A stretch of DNA of 64,000 nucleotides from Calonectria ilicicola. Taxonomy: Eukaryota; Ascomycota; Sordariomycetes; Hypocreales; Nectriaceae. Of this stretch, positions 24,055 to 34,097 are shown piece by piece. Where the stretch lies: the NCBI GenBank assembly GCA_020809705.1, contig CP085833.1, positions 5,084,001 to 5,148,000 of the forward strand, given 5' to 3'. The translations under genes were made by a program, and so were the position numbers. Under the pieces are notes generated by a model that did not search any database, had not been told where the DNA came from, and was given only the letters and a program-made list of their open reading frames with translations. Every line of letters begins with the position of its first letter. The stretch's first letter is position 1.

Positions 24055-24675
24055 ATGCCTCGTGGTCCAGGTGATTCCAAACAGCGTCTTCGTGCCAAGG
24101 CCCGAGCTCAGCTTATTAACTCAACGGGTTTTGAAATCATGCCGTGTTCATTCTGTTCCTCTAAGGGTTTGCGATGCAAGATGTTGCCGGATTCTGGTGA
24201 CCGTTGCGGCGAGTGCACTCGTCGTGGTAGGACCTGTGATGCTTCAGAGGCGTCTTTGGCTGCGTGTGCGTCATTTTATGGTGGTGAATGTGGTTGGTTG
24301 CTGACTTTGGTAGTAAACCGGATAAATCGGGAGTCCGATCGTTTGGATATAGAGGAAGAGGTCGCTGAGGAGGAGTTCCTTCGTGTACAAGCGGAGGCGC
24401 TTGCGGCTCAGGCCAAGGTTCAGGAATCCTTGAACCGTTTATCCCGTCTTCGTCGTCAGAAACGTCAACTCAAGACGAAGGGTGTGGAGATGGTGCGTCG
24501 TGGGCTTTCTTCTTTGGATGAGTTGGAAGAGGCGGATCGGGTAGAGTCGGAAGCCGTTGTTCAGGCGCAGTCTTTAGGGGCAGTGGATGTTATCGATTGG
24601 AACGCTGTTGACCTCGATGGTTTGCTTGGCGTTGTGTCCTCAGGAACGCTTCCAGCAGCTTCGAGCAGTGCGTGA
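24055..24675 (+). CDS. Antisense accessory protein with Zn(II)2Cys6-like cluster and coiled coil (element A)
   Basis: The frame gives 206 residues, starting 97 bases inside the 3' LTR and running opposite to gag-pol; its last 86 bases overlap the pol C-terminus tail-to-tail. Residues about 30-61 show C-x2-C-x6-C-x9-C-x2-C-x6-C (CSFCSSKGLRC ... CGECTRRGRTC) with basic residues, the spacing of the fungal binuclear zinc cluster that binds DNA. Residues about 95-165 are Glu/Ala/Leu/Arg-rich with heptad character, a likely dimerising coiled coil. The end is acidic/hydrophobic (VIDWNAVDLDGLLG). There is no large fungal transcription-factor middle domain. The identical frame occurs in B, and relics sit at the same place in C, D, E and F. 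A role in element regulation or targeting is inference. Clear codon structure outside the overlap argues against a chance shadow frame. Confidence 0.75.
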   Translation: MPRGPGDSKQRLRAKARAQLINSTGFEIMPCSFCSSKGLRCKMLPDSGDRCGECTRRGRTCDASEASLAACASFYGGECGWLLTLVVNRINRESDRLDIEEEVAEEEFLRVQAEALAAQAKVQESLNRLSRLRRQKRQLKTKGVEMVRRGLSSLDELEEADRVESEAVVQAQSLGAVDVIDWNAVDLDGLLGVVSSGTLPAASSSA

Positions 24676-27600
24676 GATGTTTCGCGGGTTCCCATGTTGT
24701 TTCTTTATAGCCTTTCCATTTAATTTCAAATTTCCCGTCTTCTTCTCTCCTTTGTAGGATTTTTCGACTTCCCACTGATCTTCTGGGTTTTCTATTTGTG
24801 GTTTGTAGCTGGGTCCTGTATTGACTTGGATGCCGTCACCGGGTTCTAGCAGTGAAATGTGGAAGATAGGGTGCACTTTAATGTTGTCTGGGAGGTCGAG
24901 TTCATAGTTGTTTTCTGATATTTTTCTTTTAATGGGGTATGGTCCAATCTGCGTGAAGTCGATTTTTTTGTTTTGTCTTTTTGTTGCAAGATTTTTTGTT
25001 GCTAGGTAGACCATGTCTCCCTCCGAAAAGGTTGGTCCCTTCAGCCTTTTGAGGTTGTAATGTCTCTTCATGATGTTACGGACGAACTCAAGTTCTGTCT
25101 TCATTTCTTCATGTAATTTTCTTAGATCATCTGACTTGATCATAGCTTTTGCTTGGATTGTGCCTTCTAAGGGGCTCGGTAAGCATCTGGTGTGAAGCCA
25201 AAATTGGCTTTTGCTGGTGTTGTCTTAATGCTGTGATTGTAGGATGTGTTATGTGCTAGCTGTGCGATAGGTAACTTTTCTACCCAGTCGGTTTGTTCGT
25301 AGTTAATGTAGCATCGTAGATATTGCTCAATTTCCTGGTTTTGGCGTTCGGTTTGTCCGTCTGTTTGGGGGTGGAAAGCTGTGCTTAGCTTGTGGTTTAA
25401 CCCCATTAAGGACATCAGGCTTTGCCAAAACTTAGATGCAAATGGTTGTCCTCTATCCGATATGATTTCGGTTGGTAGGCCGTGTATAGCGACTATATGT
25501 CGAAAGAAAAGGTAGGCGAATTGTTCTTCTTTTGTTGCTTTATTATATGGGAGATAATATGCTGCTTTCGTGAAGCGATCAACAATAACGAAAATACTAT
25601 CATAGTATACTCCTGTAGCAGGGTCTGCTGACAAGGGAGGTTGGTAATAAAGTCCATTGTGATTGAGTCCCATGGTCGTTGTGCGACAGGGGATGGTTGC
25701 AATAATCCGTATGGTTTGTGTCTTGGTTTTTGGAGTGTCGACATAGGCTGCATTCCTTACATACTTGTTCAACTTTCTTTTTCATCTTACTAAAGGAAAA
25801 TGTCTGTTTGACTCGTTCAAGGGTTTTGTTGATGCCTTTGTGGCCATGCAAGGGGTGTTCGTGAATGTCCCTTATTAACTCCATTTGGTGTTCTTCTGGC
25901 ACTTGTAGGTAGTCCGTTTTTCTTCTTCTGGAAGTGCTAGATTGTATTCTTCGATTTTCCTTAGTAGTGGATTGCCCTGTTCCACTCGTTGTGTGGGTAT
26001 TTCCGCAGTAGTGGTTCTGGTTGCACGCGGCAATCCTCCTATTCTCATAGCGGCGATTATTTTCTTTGTTTCTATTGTCATTCCACTGATTGGGGCTTGT
26101 TCTAGTCCTCCGTTGGTGTTGTAGATCAATAGTTTTTCTTGTGTTTTTGGTTTTTCTGTGTTGTAGTCAGGTCGGCGGCTGATCGCATCGGCGCGGCCAT
26201 TCTCAGTTCCTTTAACATGAACGATTTGATAGTCGAATTCGGATAGGTATTCTGCATATCGTAGTTGCCTTCCACTGAGTTTTTGAGTGGTTGCGAAGTA
26301 GGCAATGTTTTTATGGTCGGTGTATACTGTGATTTTGTGGTTGCTTCCTAAAAGGTATTGTCGGAATTCTTTGAAAGCGTTGACAATAGCAAGGAATTCT
26401 TTATCGTAGATGGGGTAGTTTAGCTCAGGGCCATGTAGCTTATGCGAGTAGAATGCTATAGGATGTAGGTTTCCTTGTTCATCTCGTTGTCCGATCTGGG
26501 CCCCTAGGGCGAAGTCCGATGCATCGGTTTCTAGCTCTATAGGCTTATCAGGGTCGAACATTGCAAGGATGGGTTCTTCTAAAATAGCATTTTTTATGGC
26601 TTCGAATGATTGTTGTGCTTTATTTCCCCATCGAAAGGTAATTCCTTTCTTAGTTAGTTCTGTCATGCCTGAGGCGATTTTACTAAATCCCTTAATGAAT
26701 CTTCGGTAATAGTTAGCAAATCCGAGGAAGGCTTGTACTTCCTTCACATTAGTAGGTTCCTTCCAATCTTTTACTGCAGCAACTTTCTTTGGGTCCATGC
26801 GAATTTCGTTAGGGCTGATAATGTGTCCTAGAAATTCTACTTCTTGAGTGTGGAACTTGCTTTTTCTGGTTCAACCAGGAGTTTGGCGTCTTGGAGGGCT
26901 TTTAAGACCTTATGAACGTGTTCTTCATGTTCTTCCTCGTTTTTGGAGAAGATGAGGATATCGTCCAGGTAGCAGACAACAAAGATATCTAAGTGTTCTC
27001 GTAATACATTGGTTATCATTCGCTGAAATGATGCCGGTGCATTTGTGAGTCCAAAAGGCATAACTAGGTATTCAAACAGTCCAAACTTAGTTCGGAAAGC
27101 GGTTTTCCATTCATGTCCTTCTTTAATGCGAATAAGATTGTATGCTCCTTTAAGATCCAGTGCAGTAAAGATGTTGGCTCCATGAAGGCGATCCTTCATT
27201 TCATTAATCAATGGTAGTGGAGTGCGATCTTTAATGGTGATATCGTTGAGCTGTCGGTAGTCCACGACGAGGCGTAGCTTCCCGTTTTTCTTAGGCACAA
27301 ACATGACAGGGTAACCAGCTTCGGAGTTTGAAATACGGATATATCCCTTTTTGAGCATATCTTGGATGTATTCCTTCAGGGTATCAAGCTCGATTTGGTT
27401 GAGATTATAAATAGGGTAAAATCGGGTGTTGGATCCGTCTTTAAGGACGATTTCGTGATCCCACTGGCTAAACTCAGGTAGTCCAGTGTCTAGTTCTTCT
27501 GCGAAGAGCTTTTCATAGATTCGGTACTGTGGGGGTACATTGTGCAGTCTGTCTGTTTCTGCTTCAGCCTTCATTTCTTTGAGGCTTTTATCGATTTGTT

Positions 27601-28240
27601 GGAACTGTGTTCTAAGGCAGGCGATCGTTCGTTGTCTTTGCCTTTTCTGACCGTTCTTGTGTTTATGTTTTGTTCCTTTGGGTGGCGAAGATTCTCCTTC
27701 GCTCATGTCTCCTGCTTGGTCAGGGCTAGGAGTTCGAGATCTCTCATCGTGTTTTATGGAAATATCGCTGGCTGCATCATACTCCTCGGGTATTTGCACC
27801 TGGCCAGTACGCCAGCAGATATTAGGGTTGTATCGGTATAACCATGGGTACCCTAAAACTAGGTCGTGTTGTCCGATATCAACAATATCGAAGGTTATTC
27901 CTTGGTTCTTTCCTTCAACGAAGACTTTCAGGTGATCAATCTTTTTGTCTATAATACCGTTGTTATATCCAAAGGGTGTTCCTTCTATATTGATGATTTC
28001 GTACGGGTCGACTTTCGTTGTCCATGGTAGCTGAAGTTCGTTAACTACTCGAGGATTCACGTAGTTTCGCTCAGCTCCGCTATCCACCATAGCGTTACAC
28101 CACTTCCCTTTAATCCTTACTTCTATTTCTAATCGTCGTCGGGGTTGCTCTTTAGTTGTAGAGTATAGAGCTTTTTTAGGGAGTTCTTTCGGTAACTCCG
28201 GGGGTCGTTGCCCTAGCCGCTCCTGCTGCTCTTCTACAGG
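24590..28240 (-). pseudogene. pol of element A (protease-RT-RNaseH-integrase-chromodomain), frameshifted
   Basis: From the gag end, the pol frame is open from about 28240 through protease (KWCNAMVDSGAERN, active-site DSG), RT (VPKKNGKLRLVVDYRQLND, FGLTNAPASFQ, YLDD), then breaks at a 5-T run at 26861-26865 where copy B has six. RNase H (ETDASDFALGAQ, VYTDHKN) and the integrase zinc region (H..H..C..C) follow. Two more breaks lie at about 25728 and 25635 in the integrase core, shared with B. The DDE residues are present: [16 protein letters not shown] and TERQNQEIEQY. A last 1-base break at 24760-24764 precedes the chromodomain (FEIKWKGYKETTWEP). Every domain is recognisable and undecayed. Most of the breaks are single-base changes in homopolymers. 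The protein would cut, copy and integrate the element; the chromodomain suggests targeting to heterochromatin. Confidence 0.9.
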
Positions 28241-30015
28241 GGGCTCCGCTCGTTTTTTGGTTTTGTTCGGTGCCAGGCCATTGCTTTATCTATCATGTGG
28301 ATATCGCATTTGGGGTCTTGACATTCATTCCAGGGCAGCTCGCTGCAATCGGGGAACTCAGGCTCACCTGGTTCCAACATAGTGAACTGGTAGTGGGGGT
28401 TTCTTCCCGTTACTTCGTGTCGGTCGAAGTGTCTCCCATAGGCGCGGTGGATGACCACGTCTTCTACCCTAATGGGAAAGCATGCTGCATGCTGCTTTTG
28501 TTCCATGTGTTGGAGGCAGTCGTGGTCGTAGCAGCTTACCCATGAGATGTTCTTATGTTCTTCGTGTACCGTGTTTAGTCTAGGGTCATCCTCCTTATGT
28601 TGGATAGGTCGGGGGTCGCGGTTTCCTGGTTGCCATTCGCTTCGCGCAAGTAGGAAGACTTTGTCTCCGTCCCACGAGGGTTCCCTGACTTGTTGGGCCA
28701 TTCTTTTAATACTAGTTGTCCATTTCCTGTTTCCATTTTCGTCATAAGTGCAGGTATCCCACCATGCTGGTGCTTTGTCGGTATACACATCTAGGATGGA
28801 TGCAGGGATTCCTATCTTCTTGGCTCGTTCCAACCATTCGTGGGGAAGGCAGGACTGGCCTTCTTGTCGGGTTGACCATGCTTTTCGGATGGCTTCATCG
28901 ATTTCTTGTTGCGGAGTGAGTTTTACCTTGCGCAACTCATGGTTTTCCGTACATTGCTTAACTATGGTGGTTGGTTCATGTTTCTTAATGACAGCAAGAA
29001 CAACTTTTCCTGTGGTATCCTCTTTTCCTTCTGGTACCGGGGTCCATTGAGTTTTCATAGTGTTGAGTTGTTTCTGTCCTTCTGGTATGGGTTTGAACTG
29101 ATTTCCTGTTTTCGGGGAGCGGCATTCGAAGGATTTATGTCCTTTTTTCCCGCAGTTGAAGCAGGTAATCTTACTTTTGTCATACCCCTGGGTGGCGCCG
29201 AGTTCCATTGGCCCTGAATGAGTCCCGTGTGCGGTGCTTTGTTGCTTATTCTGGGTTTTTCCTTTATTCGGGATATATGGGTTTTTGTTATCTCGGGCGC
29301 GTTCCTTGCGTCGGTTAAATTGTCTTTCGTCGATCTTGACAGCACTTTTGATATACTCCGAGAGTTTTTCTGGCCGGTCTTCTTTATAGATTTCGTCCTT
29401 GACTTCGCCCTTCAGGCCTCTATAGTAGAGTTCCATTAGTGCGTCGTCATCCCAGGCTGTTCGTGCTGCAATCCTTTTGAACTCGGCCGAATACTGGCTG
29501 CAGGATTTTGTTTGTTTAAGTTCGTATAACTGGTTTACAGCTTGTTGTTCCATATCGATCGTGCCGAAATTGTCTTTAATAGCGGTTTCGAAATGTTCCC
29601 AGTCTCTGAAGATCTCTCGGGTCTCTTCATTTTGGTCGGCGTCGTCCTCGTTTTCCAGATAGTCTCTCATGATGGGTTCAAACCATACTCCTGCGTCTCC
29701 TTGGAGGAGGGTTTTGGTGTATAGTACCTGGGCTTCGGGGGTTGCAAGTCGCGTTGGGAAAAAGCGGAAGTATCCCTTCATTCGGGTGAGGAAGGGGACT
29801 ACATCGGCAGCCTTTCCTAGGAAGGGCTCTGGGACCGGGGGTCTCAGAATTTCACCAATGTCTTTACCCTTGTTTCCTTCAACCGTGGTGGTTCCGGCTT
29901 TTTCTGCTTTAAGTTGTGCTTGTGCATCTGCGAGTTTCTTCTTAACCTGCTGCAGTTCCGTAGTCAACTCGGCGTTGCTAGGAGGAGCAGTGGCGGCGGG
30001 GTTCTTTCCGGACAT
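28234..30015 (-). CDS. gag: Gag polyprotein with CCHC zinc knuckle (element A)
   Basis: The frame gives 593 residues starting at an ATG 41 bases after the primer-binding site. It has an N-terminal helical segment (about 15-45), a capsid-like retrotransposon gag region (about 60-230; LYELKQTKSCSQYSAEFKRI, RPEKLSEYIKSAVKID), a basic stretch, and one zinc knuckle CFNCGKKGHKSFEC (C-x2-C-x4-H-x4-C). A long tail of about 280 residues follows, unusual for a simple gag. The stop lies in ..CCCCCTGTAG; pol is open in the -1 frame from there, so Gag-Pol may be made by -1 slippage on the C run. It assembles the cytoplasmic particle and binds RNA. Copy B has the same gene broken by one base. It is the only undamaged gag in the window. 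Confidence 0.92.
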   Translation of the reverse strand: MSGKNPAATAPPSNAELTTELQQVKKKLADAQAQLKAEKAGTTTVEGNKGKDIGEILRPPVPEPFLGKAADVVPFLTRMKGYFRFFPTRLATPEAQVLYTKTLLQGDAGVWFEPIMRDYLENEDDADQNEETREIFRDWEHFETAIKDNFGTIDMEQQAVNQLYELKQTKSCSQYSAEFKRIAARTAWDDDALMELYYRGLKGEVKDEIYKEDRPEKLSEYIKSAVKIDERQFNRRKERARDNKNPYIPNKGKTQNKQQSTAHGTHSGPMELGATQGYDKSKITCFNCGKKGHKSFECRSPKTGNQFKPIPEGQKQLNTMKTQWTPVPEGKEDTTGKVVLAVIKKHEPTTIVKQCTENHELRKVKLTPQQEIDEAIRKAWSTRQEGQSCLPHEWLERAKKIGIPASILDVYTDKAPAWWDTCTYDENGNRKWTTSIKRMAQQVREPSWDGDKVFLLARSEWQPGNRDPRPIQHKEDDPRLNTVHEEHKNISWVSCYDHDCLQHMEQKQHAACFPIRVEDVVIHRAYGRHFDRHEVTGRNPHYQFTMLEPGEPEFPDCSELPWNECQDPKCDIHMIDKAMAWHRTKPKNERSPL

Positions 30016-30056
30016 TGTTATTGCTCAATTGTTGACGCGGGTAACCAACTGAACAA

Positions 30057-30068
30057 GAGCTTTCAACG
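30057..30068 (-). promoter_or_regulatory. Primer-binding site of element A (self-priming type)
   Basis: Directly inside the 5' LTR the sense strand reads CGTTGAAAGCTC. Nine of these bases (TTGAAAGCT) are the exact complement of AGCTTTCAA in the LTR itself, about 40 bases after a TATA box. There is no TGG start as in tRNA-primed elements. This is the arrangement of Tf1/sushi self-primed elements. Confidence 0.6.
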
Positions 30069-30463
30069 TGTAACGGTCTGGTCAATTCCCAACTTGATGA
30101 ACCAATCAGAACGAAGGGTTTATTGTTGGCAGGATGGTTAGGCGCGTTATGGTAAATAGAGCAATGGAAGTGTTACGTTAGGTAATAGTCAATCGCAATT
30201 GAGGTAACCAAGTTGTATTGAAAGCTGGCTAGTATCGGCCATAAGGGCGGATTCTAACCTGTCTATATACTATTATCGTAGTAGGCGCTCACTGTGTTGG
30301 TTCTATCTAAGTATTGGTGATCGGATGGGTGATCACAGGGTGATCACCAACATTATGGGTGGTCGCGAGTGAGCGCTTCCTTATTGGTTGGTGTGGGGCT
30401 ATAGGGTAGGTAGGTGTTAGTTCTGCCGTCGTAGACCGCCTAGGCGTGTCATGGGTCATAACA
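30069..30463 (-). repeat. 5' LTR of element A
   Basis: 395 bp, identical by eye to 23564-23958. It holds the promoter on the minus strand, with a TATATA box complement at 30264-30269. Confidence 0.95.
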
Positions 30464-33400
30464 TAGACTATATCTTCTTTTAAAAAGGTTGGTCTCTTTA
30501 GCCTTTTTAGGTTATAATGTCTTTTTATAATATTATGGATAAATTCAAGTTTAATTTTCATTTCCTTATATAGTTTTCTTAGGTTATCTGACTTAATTAT
30601 TGCTTTTACTTGGATTATACCTTCTAAGGGGGCTTAGTAAGTATCTAGTATAAAACCAAAGTTGGCTTTTGCTAGTGTTGTTTTAATACTATGATTGTAG
30701 GATGTATTATATACTAACTATGCAATAGGTAACTTTTCTATCTAGTCGGTTTATTTATAGTTAATGTAATATTATAAATATTGCTCAATTTCCTGGTTTT
30801 AGCATTCGGTTTGTCCATTTGTTTAGGGGTGGAAAGCTATGCTTAGCTTGTGGTTTAATCTTATTAAGGATATTAGGCTTTGCTAAAACTTAGATGTAAA
30901 TGGTTGTCCTCTATCTAATATGATTTTGGTTAGTAGGTTATATATAGTGATTATATATTGAAAGAAAAGGTAGGTAAATTATTCTTCTTTTGTTACTTTA
31001 TTATATAGGAGATAATATATTACTTTTATAAAGTAATTAATAATAATAAAAATACTATTATAATATACTTCTATAGCAAGGTCTACTAATAAGAGGAGGT
31101 TAGTAATAAAGTCTATTATAATTGAGTTCTATGGTTGTTATATGATAAAGGATGGTTGTAATAATCTATATGGTTTATGTCTTGGTTTTTAAAGTATTAA
31201 TATAAGCTATATTCTTTATATACTTATTTAACTTTCTTTTTTATCTTATTAAAAAAAATATCTATTTAACTTATTTAAGGGTTTTATTAATGCCTTTATG
31301 GCTATATAAGGGGTATTTATGAATATCCCTTATTAACTCTATTTGGTATTCTTCTAGCACTTATAAATAATCTATTTTTTCTTTTTCTAGGAGTACTAGA
31401 TTATATTCTTCGATTTTCCTTAGTAATAGATTACCTTATTCCACTTATTATATAGGTATTTCCACAGTAGTAGTTCTGGTTGCATATAGTAATCCTCCTA
31501 CTTTTATAATAGCAATTATTTTCTTTATTTTTATTATTATTCCACTAATTAGGGCTTATTTTAATCCTCTATTAGTATTATAGATTAATAGTTTTTCTTA
31601 TATTTTTAGTTTTTCTATGTTATAGTTAGGTTGGTAGCTGATTATATTAGTATAGCTATTTTTGGTTTTTTTAATATAAATAATTTAATAATTAAATTTG
31701 GATAGGTATTCTATATATTGTAGTTACCTTCCACTAAGTTTTTAAGTGATTGTGAAGTAGGTAATGTTTTTATAGTTGATATATACTATGATTTTATAAT
31801 TACTTCCTAAAAGGTATTATTGGAATTCTTTGAAAGTGTTGATAATAGTAAGGAATTCTTTATTGTAGATAGGGTAGTTTAGCTTAGGGCTATGTAGCTT
31901 ATGTAAGTAGAATGCTATAGGATGTAGGTTTCCTTGTTCATCTTGTTGTTCGATCTAGGCCCCTAGGGCAAAGTCCGATGCATCGGTTTCTAGCTCTATA
32001 GGTTTATTAGGGTTGAATATTGTAAGGATAGGTTCTTTTAAAATAGCATTTTTTATAGCTTTAAATAATTATTATGCTTTATTTTCCTATTAAAAGGTAA
32101 TTCCTTTCTTAGTTAGTTCTGTTATGCTTGAGGTGATTTTACTAAATCCCTTAATAAATCTTCAGTAATAGTTAGTAAATCTTAGGAAGGCTTATACTTC
32201 CTTTATATTAATAGATTCCTTCTAATCTTTTATTATAGTGACTTTCTTTAGGTCTATATAAATTTTATTAAAGTTAATAATATATCTTAGAAATTCTACT
32301 TCTTGAGTATGGAACTTACTTTTTTCTAATTTAACTAGGAGTTTAGTATCTTAAAGGGCTTTTAAGACCTTATGGATGTATTCTTTATATTCTTCTTTAT
32401 TTTTAAAGAAAATAAGGATATTGTCTAGGTAGCAGATAATAAAGATATCTAAGTGTTCTTATAATATATTGGTTATTATTTGCTAAAATAATGTTGGTGT
32501 ATTTGTGAGTCTAAAAGGTATAACTAGGTATTCAAATAGTCCAAACTTAGTTTGGAAAGTGGTTTTCCATTTATATCCTTCTTTAATACAAATAAGATTA
32601 TATACTCCTTTAAGATCTAGTATAATAAAGATATTAGCTCTATAAAGGCAATCCTTCATTTTATTAATTAATGGTAGTGGAGTGCAATCTTTAATGGTGA
32701 TATTATTGAGCTATTAGTAGTCTATAATGAGATATAATTTCTTGTTTTTCTTAGGTATAAATATAATAAGGTAATCAGCTTTGGAGTTTAAGATATAGAT
32801 ATATCCCTTTTTAAGTATATTTTAGATATATTCCTTTAAGGTATTAAGCTTAATTTAATTGAGATTATAAATAGGGTAAAATTGGGTATTAGATCTATCT
32901 TTAAGGATAATTTCATGATCCCACTAGTTAAACTCAGGTAGTCCAATGTCTAGTTCTTCTATAAAGAGCTTCTTATAGATTTAGTATTATAAGGGTATAT
33001 TGCACAATCTATCTATTTCTACTTTAGCCTTTATTTCTTTAAGGCTTTTATTAATTTGTTAGAACTATATTCTAAGGCAGGCAATCGTTTATTGTCTTTA
33101 CCTTTTTTAATTATTTTTATATTTATATTTTATTCCTTTAGGTAGCGAAGATTCTTTTTTACTTATGTCTTCTACTTAGTTAGGGCTAGAAGTTTAAGAT
33201 CTCTTATTGTGTTTTATAAAAATATTACTAGCTATATTATACTCCTCGAATATTTACACCTAGCCAGTACGCTAGCAGATATTAGGATTGTATTGGTATA
33301 ACTATAGGTACCTTAAAACTAGATTGTACTATCTAATATTAATAATATTAAAGGTTATTTCTTAATTTTTTCTTTAATGAAGACTTTTAGGTGATTAATC

Positions 33401-33649
33401 TTTTTATTTATAATATTATTATTATAGTTGAAAGGGGTTCCTTTTATATTAATAATTTTATATAGGTTGATTTTTATTGTCTATGGTAGCTGAAGTTGGT
33501 TAATTATTTAAGGATTCATATAATTTCACTTAACTCCACTATCTACCATAGCATTATACTACTTCCTTTTAATCCTTACTTCTATTTCTAATCATTATCA
33601 AGATTGCTCTTTAATTATAAAGTATAGAGCTTTTTTAAGGAGTTCTTTC
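30464..33649 (-). pseudogene. Inverted pol segment of element C, RIP-decayed
   Basis: Protease (right) to integrase (left) align with intact pol on the minus strand, although the rest of C reads on plus. Its right end ..agttctttc, inverted, continues the C gag end at 23563 (gttactgaaag/gaaagaactcc). Its left end tagactatatc.., inverted, continues into 40548 (gtctatctagcaa). Hence this 3186-base piece was flipped after A and B inserted. Stops are dense. Confidence 0.93.
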
Positions 33650-34044
33650 TGTTATGACCCATGACACGCCTAGGCGGTCTACGACGGCAGAACTAACACC
33701 TACCTACCCTATAGCCCCACACCAACCAATAAGGAAGCGCTCACTCGCGACCACCCATAATGTTGGTGATCACCCTGTGATCACCCATCCGATCACCAAT
33801 ACTTAGATAGAACCAACACAGTGAGCGCCTACTACGATAATAGTATATAGACAGGTTAGAATCCGCCCTTATGGCCGATACTAGCCAGCTTTCAATACAA
33901 CTTGGTTACCTCAATTGCGATTGACTATTACCTAACGTAACACTTCCATTGCTCTATTTACCATAACGCGCCTAACCATCCTGCCAACAATAAACCCTTC
34001 GTTCTGATTGGTTCATCAAGTTGGGAATTGACCAGACCGTTACA
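33650..34044 (+). repeat. 5' LTR of element B
   Basis: 395 bp, TGTTATGACCC...GACCGTTACA. It contains TGATC motifs (U3), a TATA box at 33844-33849 and the AGCTTTCAA segment at 33887-33895 that pairs with the primer-binding site. Confidence 0.95.
33844..33895 (+). promoter_or_regulatory. LTR core promoter: TATA box and presumed transcript start
   Basis: TATATA at 33844-33849 is followed, 38 bases after its end, by AGCTTTCAATAC (33887-). If transcription starts at or just before AGCTTTCAA, the RNA 5' end would be complementary to the primer-binding site at 34045-34056. The start site is inferred from this pairing, not observed. Confidence 0.5.
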
Positions 34045-34056
34045 CGTTGAAAGCTC
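34045..34056 (+). promoter_or_regulatory. Primer-binding site of element B (self-priming type)
   Basis: CGTTGAAAGCTC follows the 5' LTR at once. TTGAAAGCT pairs with LTR AGCTTTCAA (9 pairs plus one G-U). The same relation is visible, decayed, in elements C and E. Confidence 0.6.
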
Positions 34057-34097
34057 TTGTTCAGTTGGTTACCCGCGTCAACAATTGAGCAATAACA

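Larger units (their letters stand above)
23564..30463 (-). mobile_element. Young Ty3/gypsy chromodomain retrotransposon A, 6.9 kb, not RIPed
   Basis: It is bounded by two 395-bp LTRs that look identical (23564-23958, 30069-30463). Minus-strand order: gag (CCHC), protease, RT, RNase H, integrase, chromodomain; an antisense Zn-cluster frame lies next to the 3' LTR. The flanks do not match each other: gaaag on the left, tagac on the right. Those of copy B are ctttc and gtcta, so each copy has one end of the other's duplication. The primer-binding site is 30057-30068 and the polypurine tract complement is tcccccctct at 23964-23973. GC content is far above the surrounding DNA, showing insertion after RIP of the host copies. 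Confidence 0.96.

Noticed and set aside
24590..24675. Zinc-cluster frame as a mere shadow of the pol C-terminus
   Set aside because: Only the last 86 of 621 bases overlap pol; the Cys cluster and coiled coil lie in DNA with no sense-strand frame.
28270..30141. Several 60-130-codon frames on + across the gag of A, and their mirror images in B
   Set aside because: They are antisense shadows of the conserved gag frame; unlike the zinc-cluster frame they have no features of their own and lie wholly within gag.
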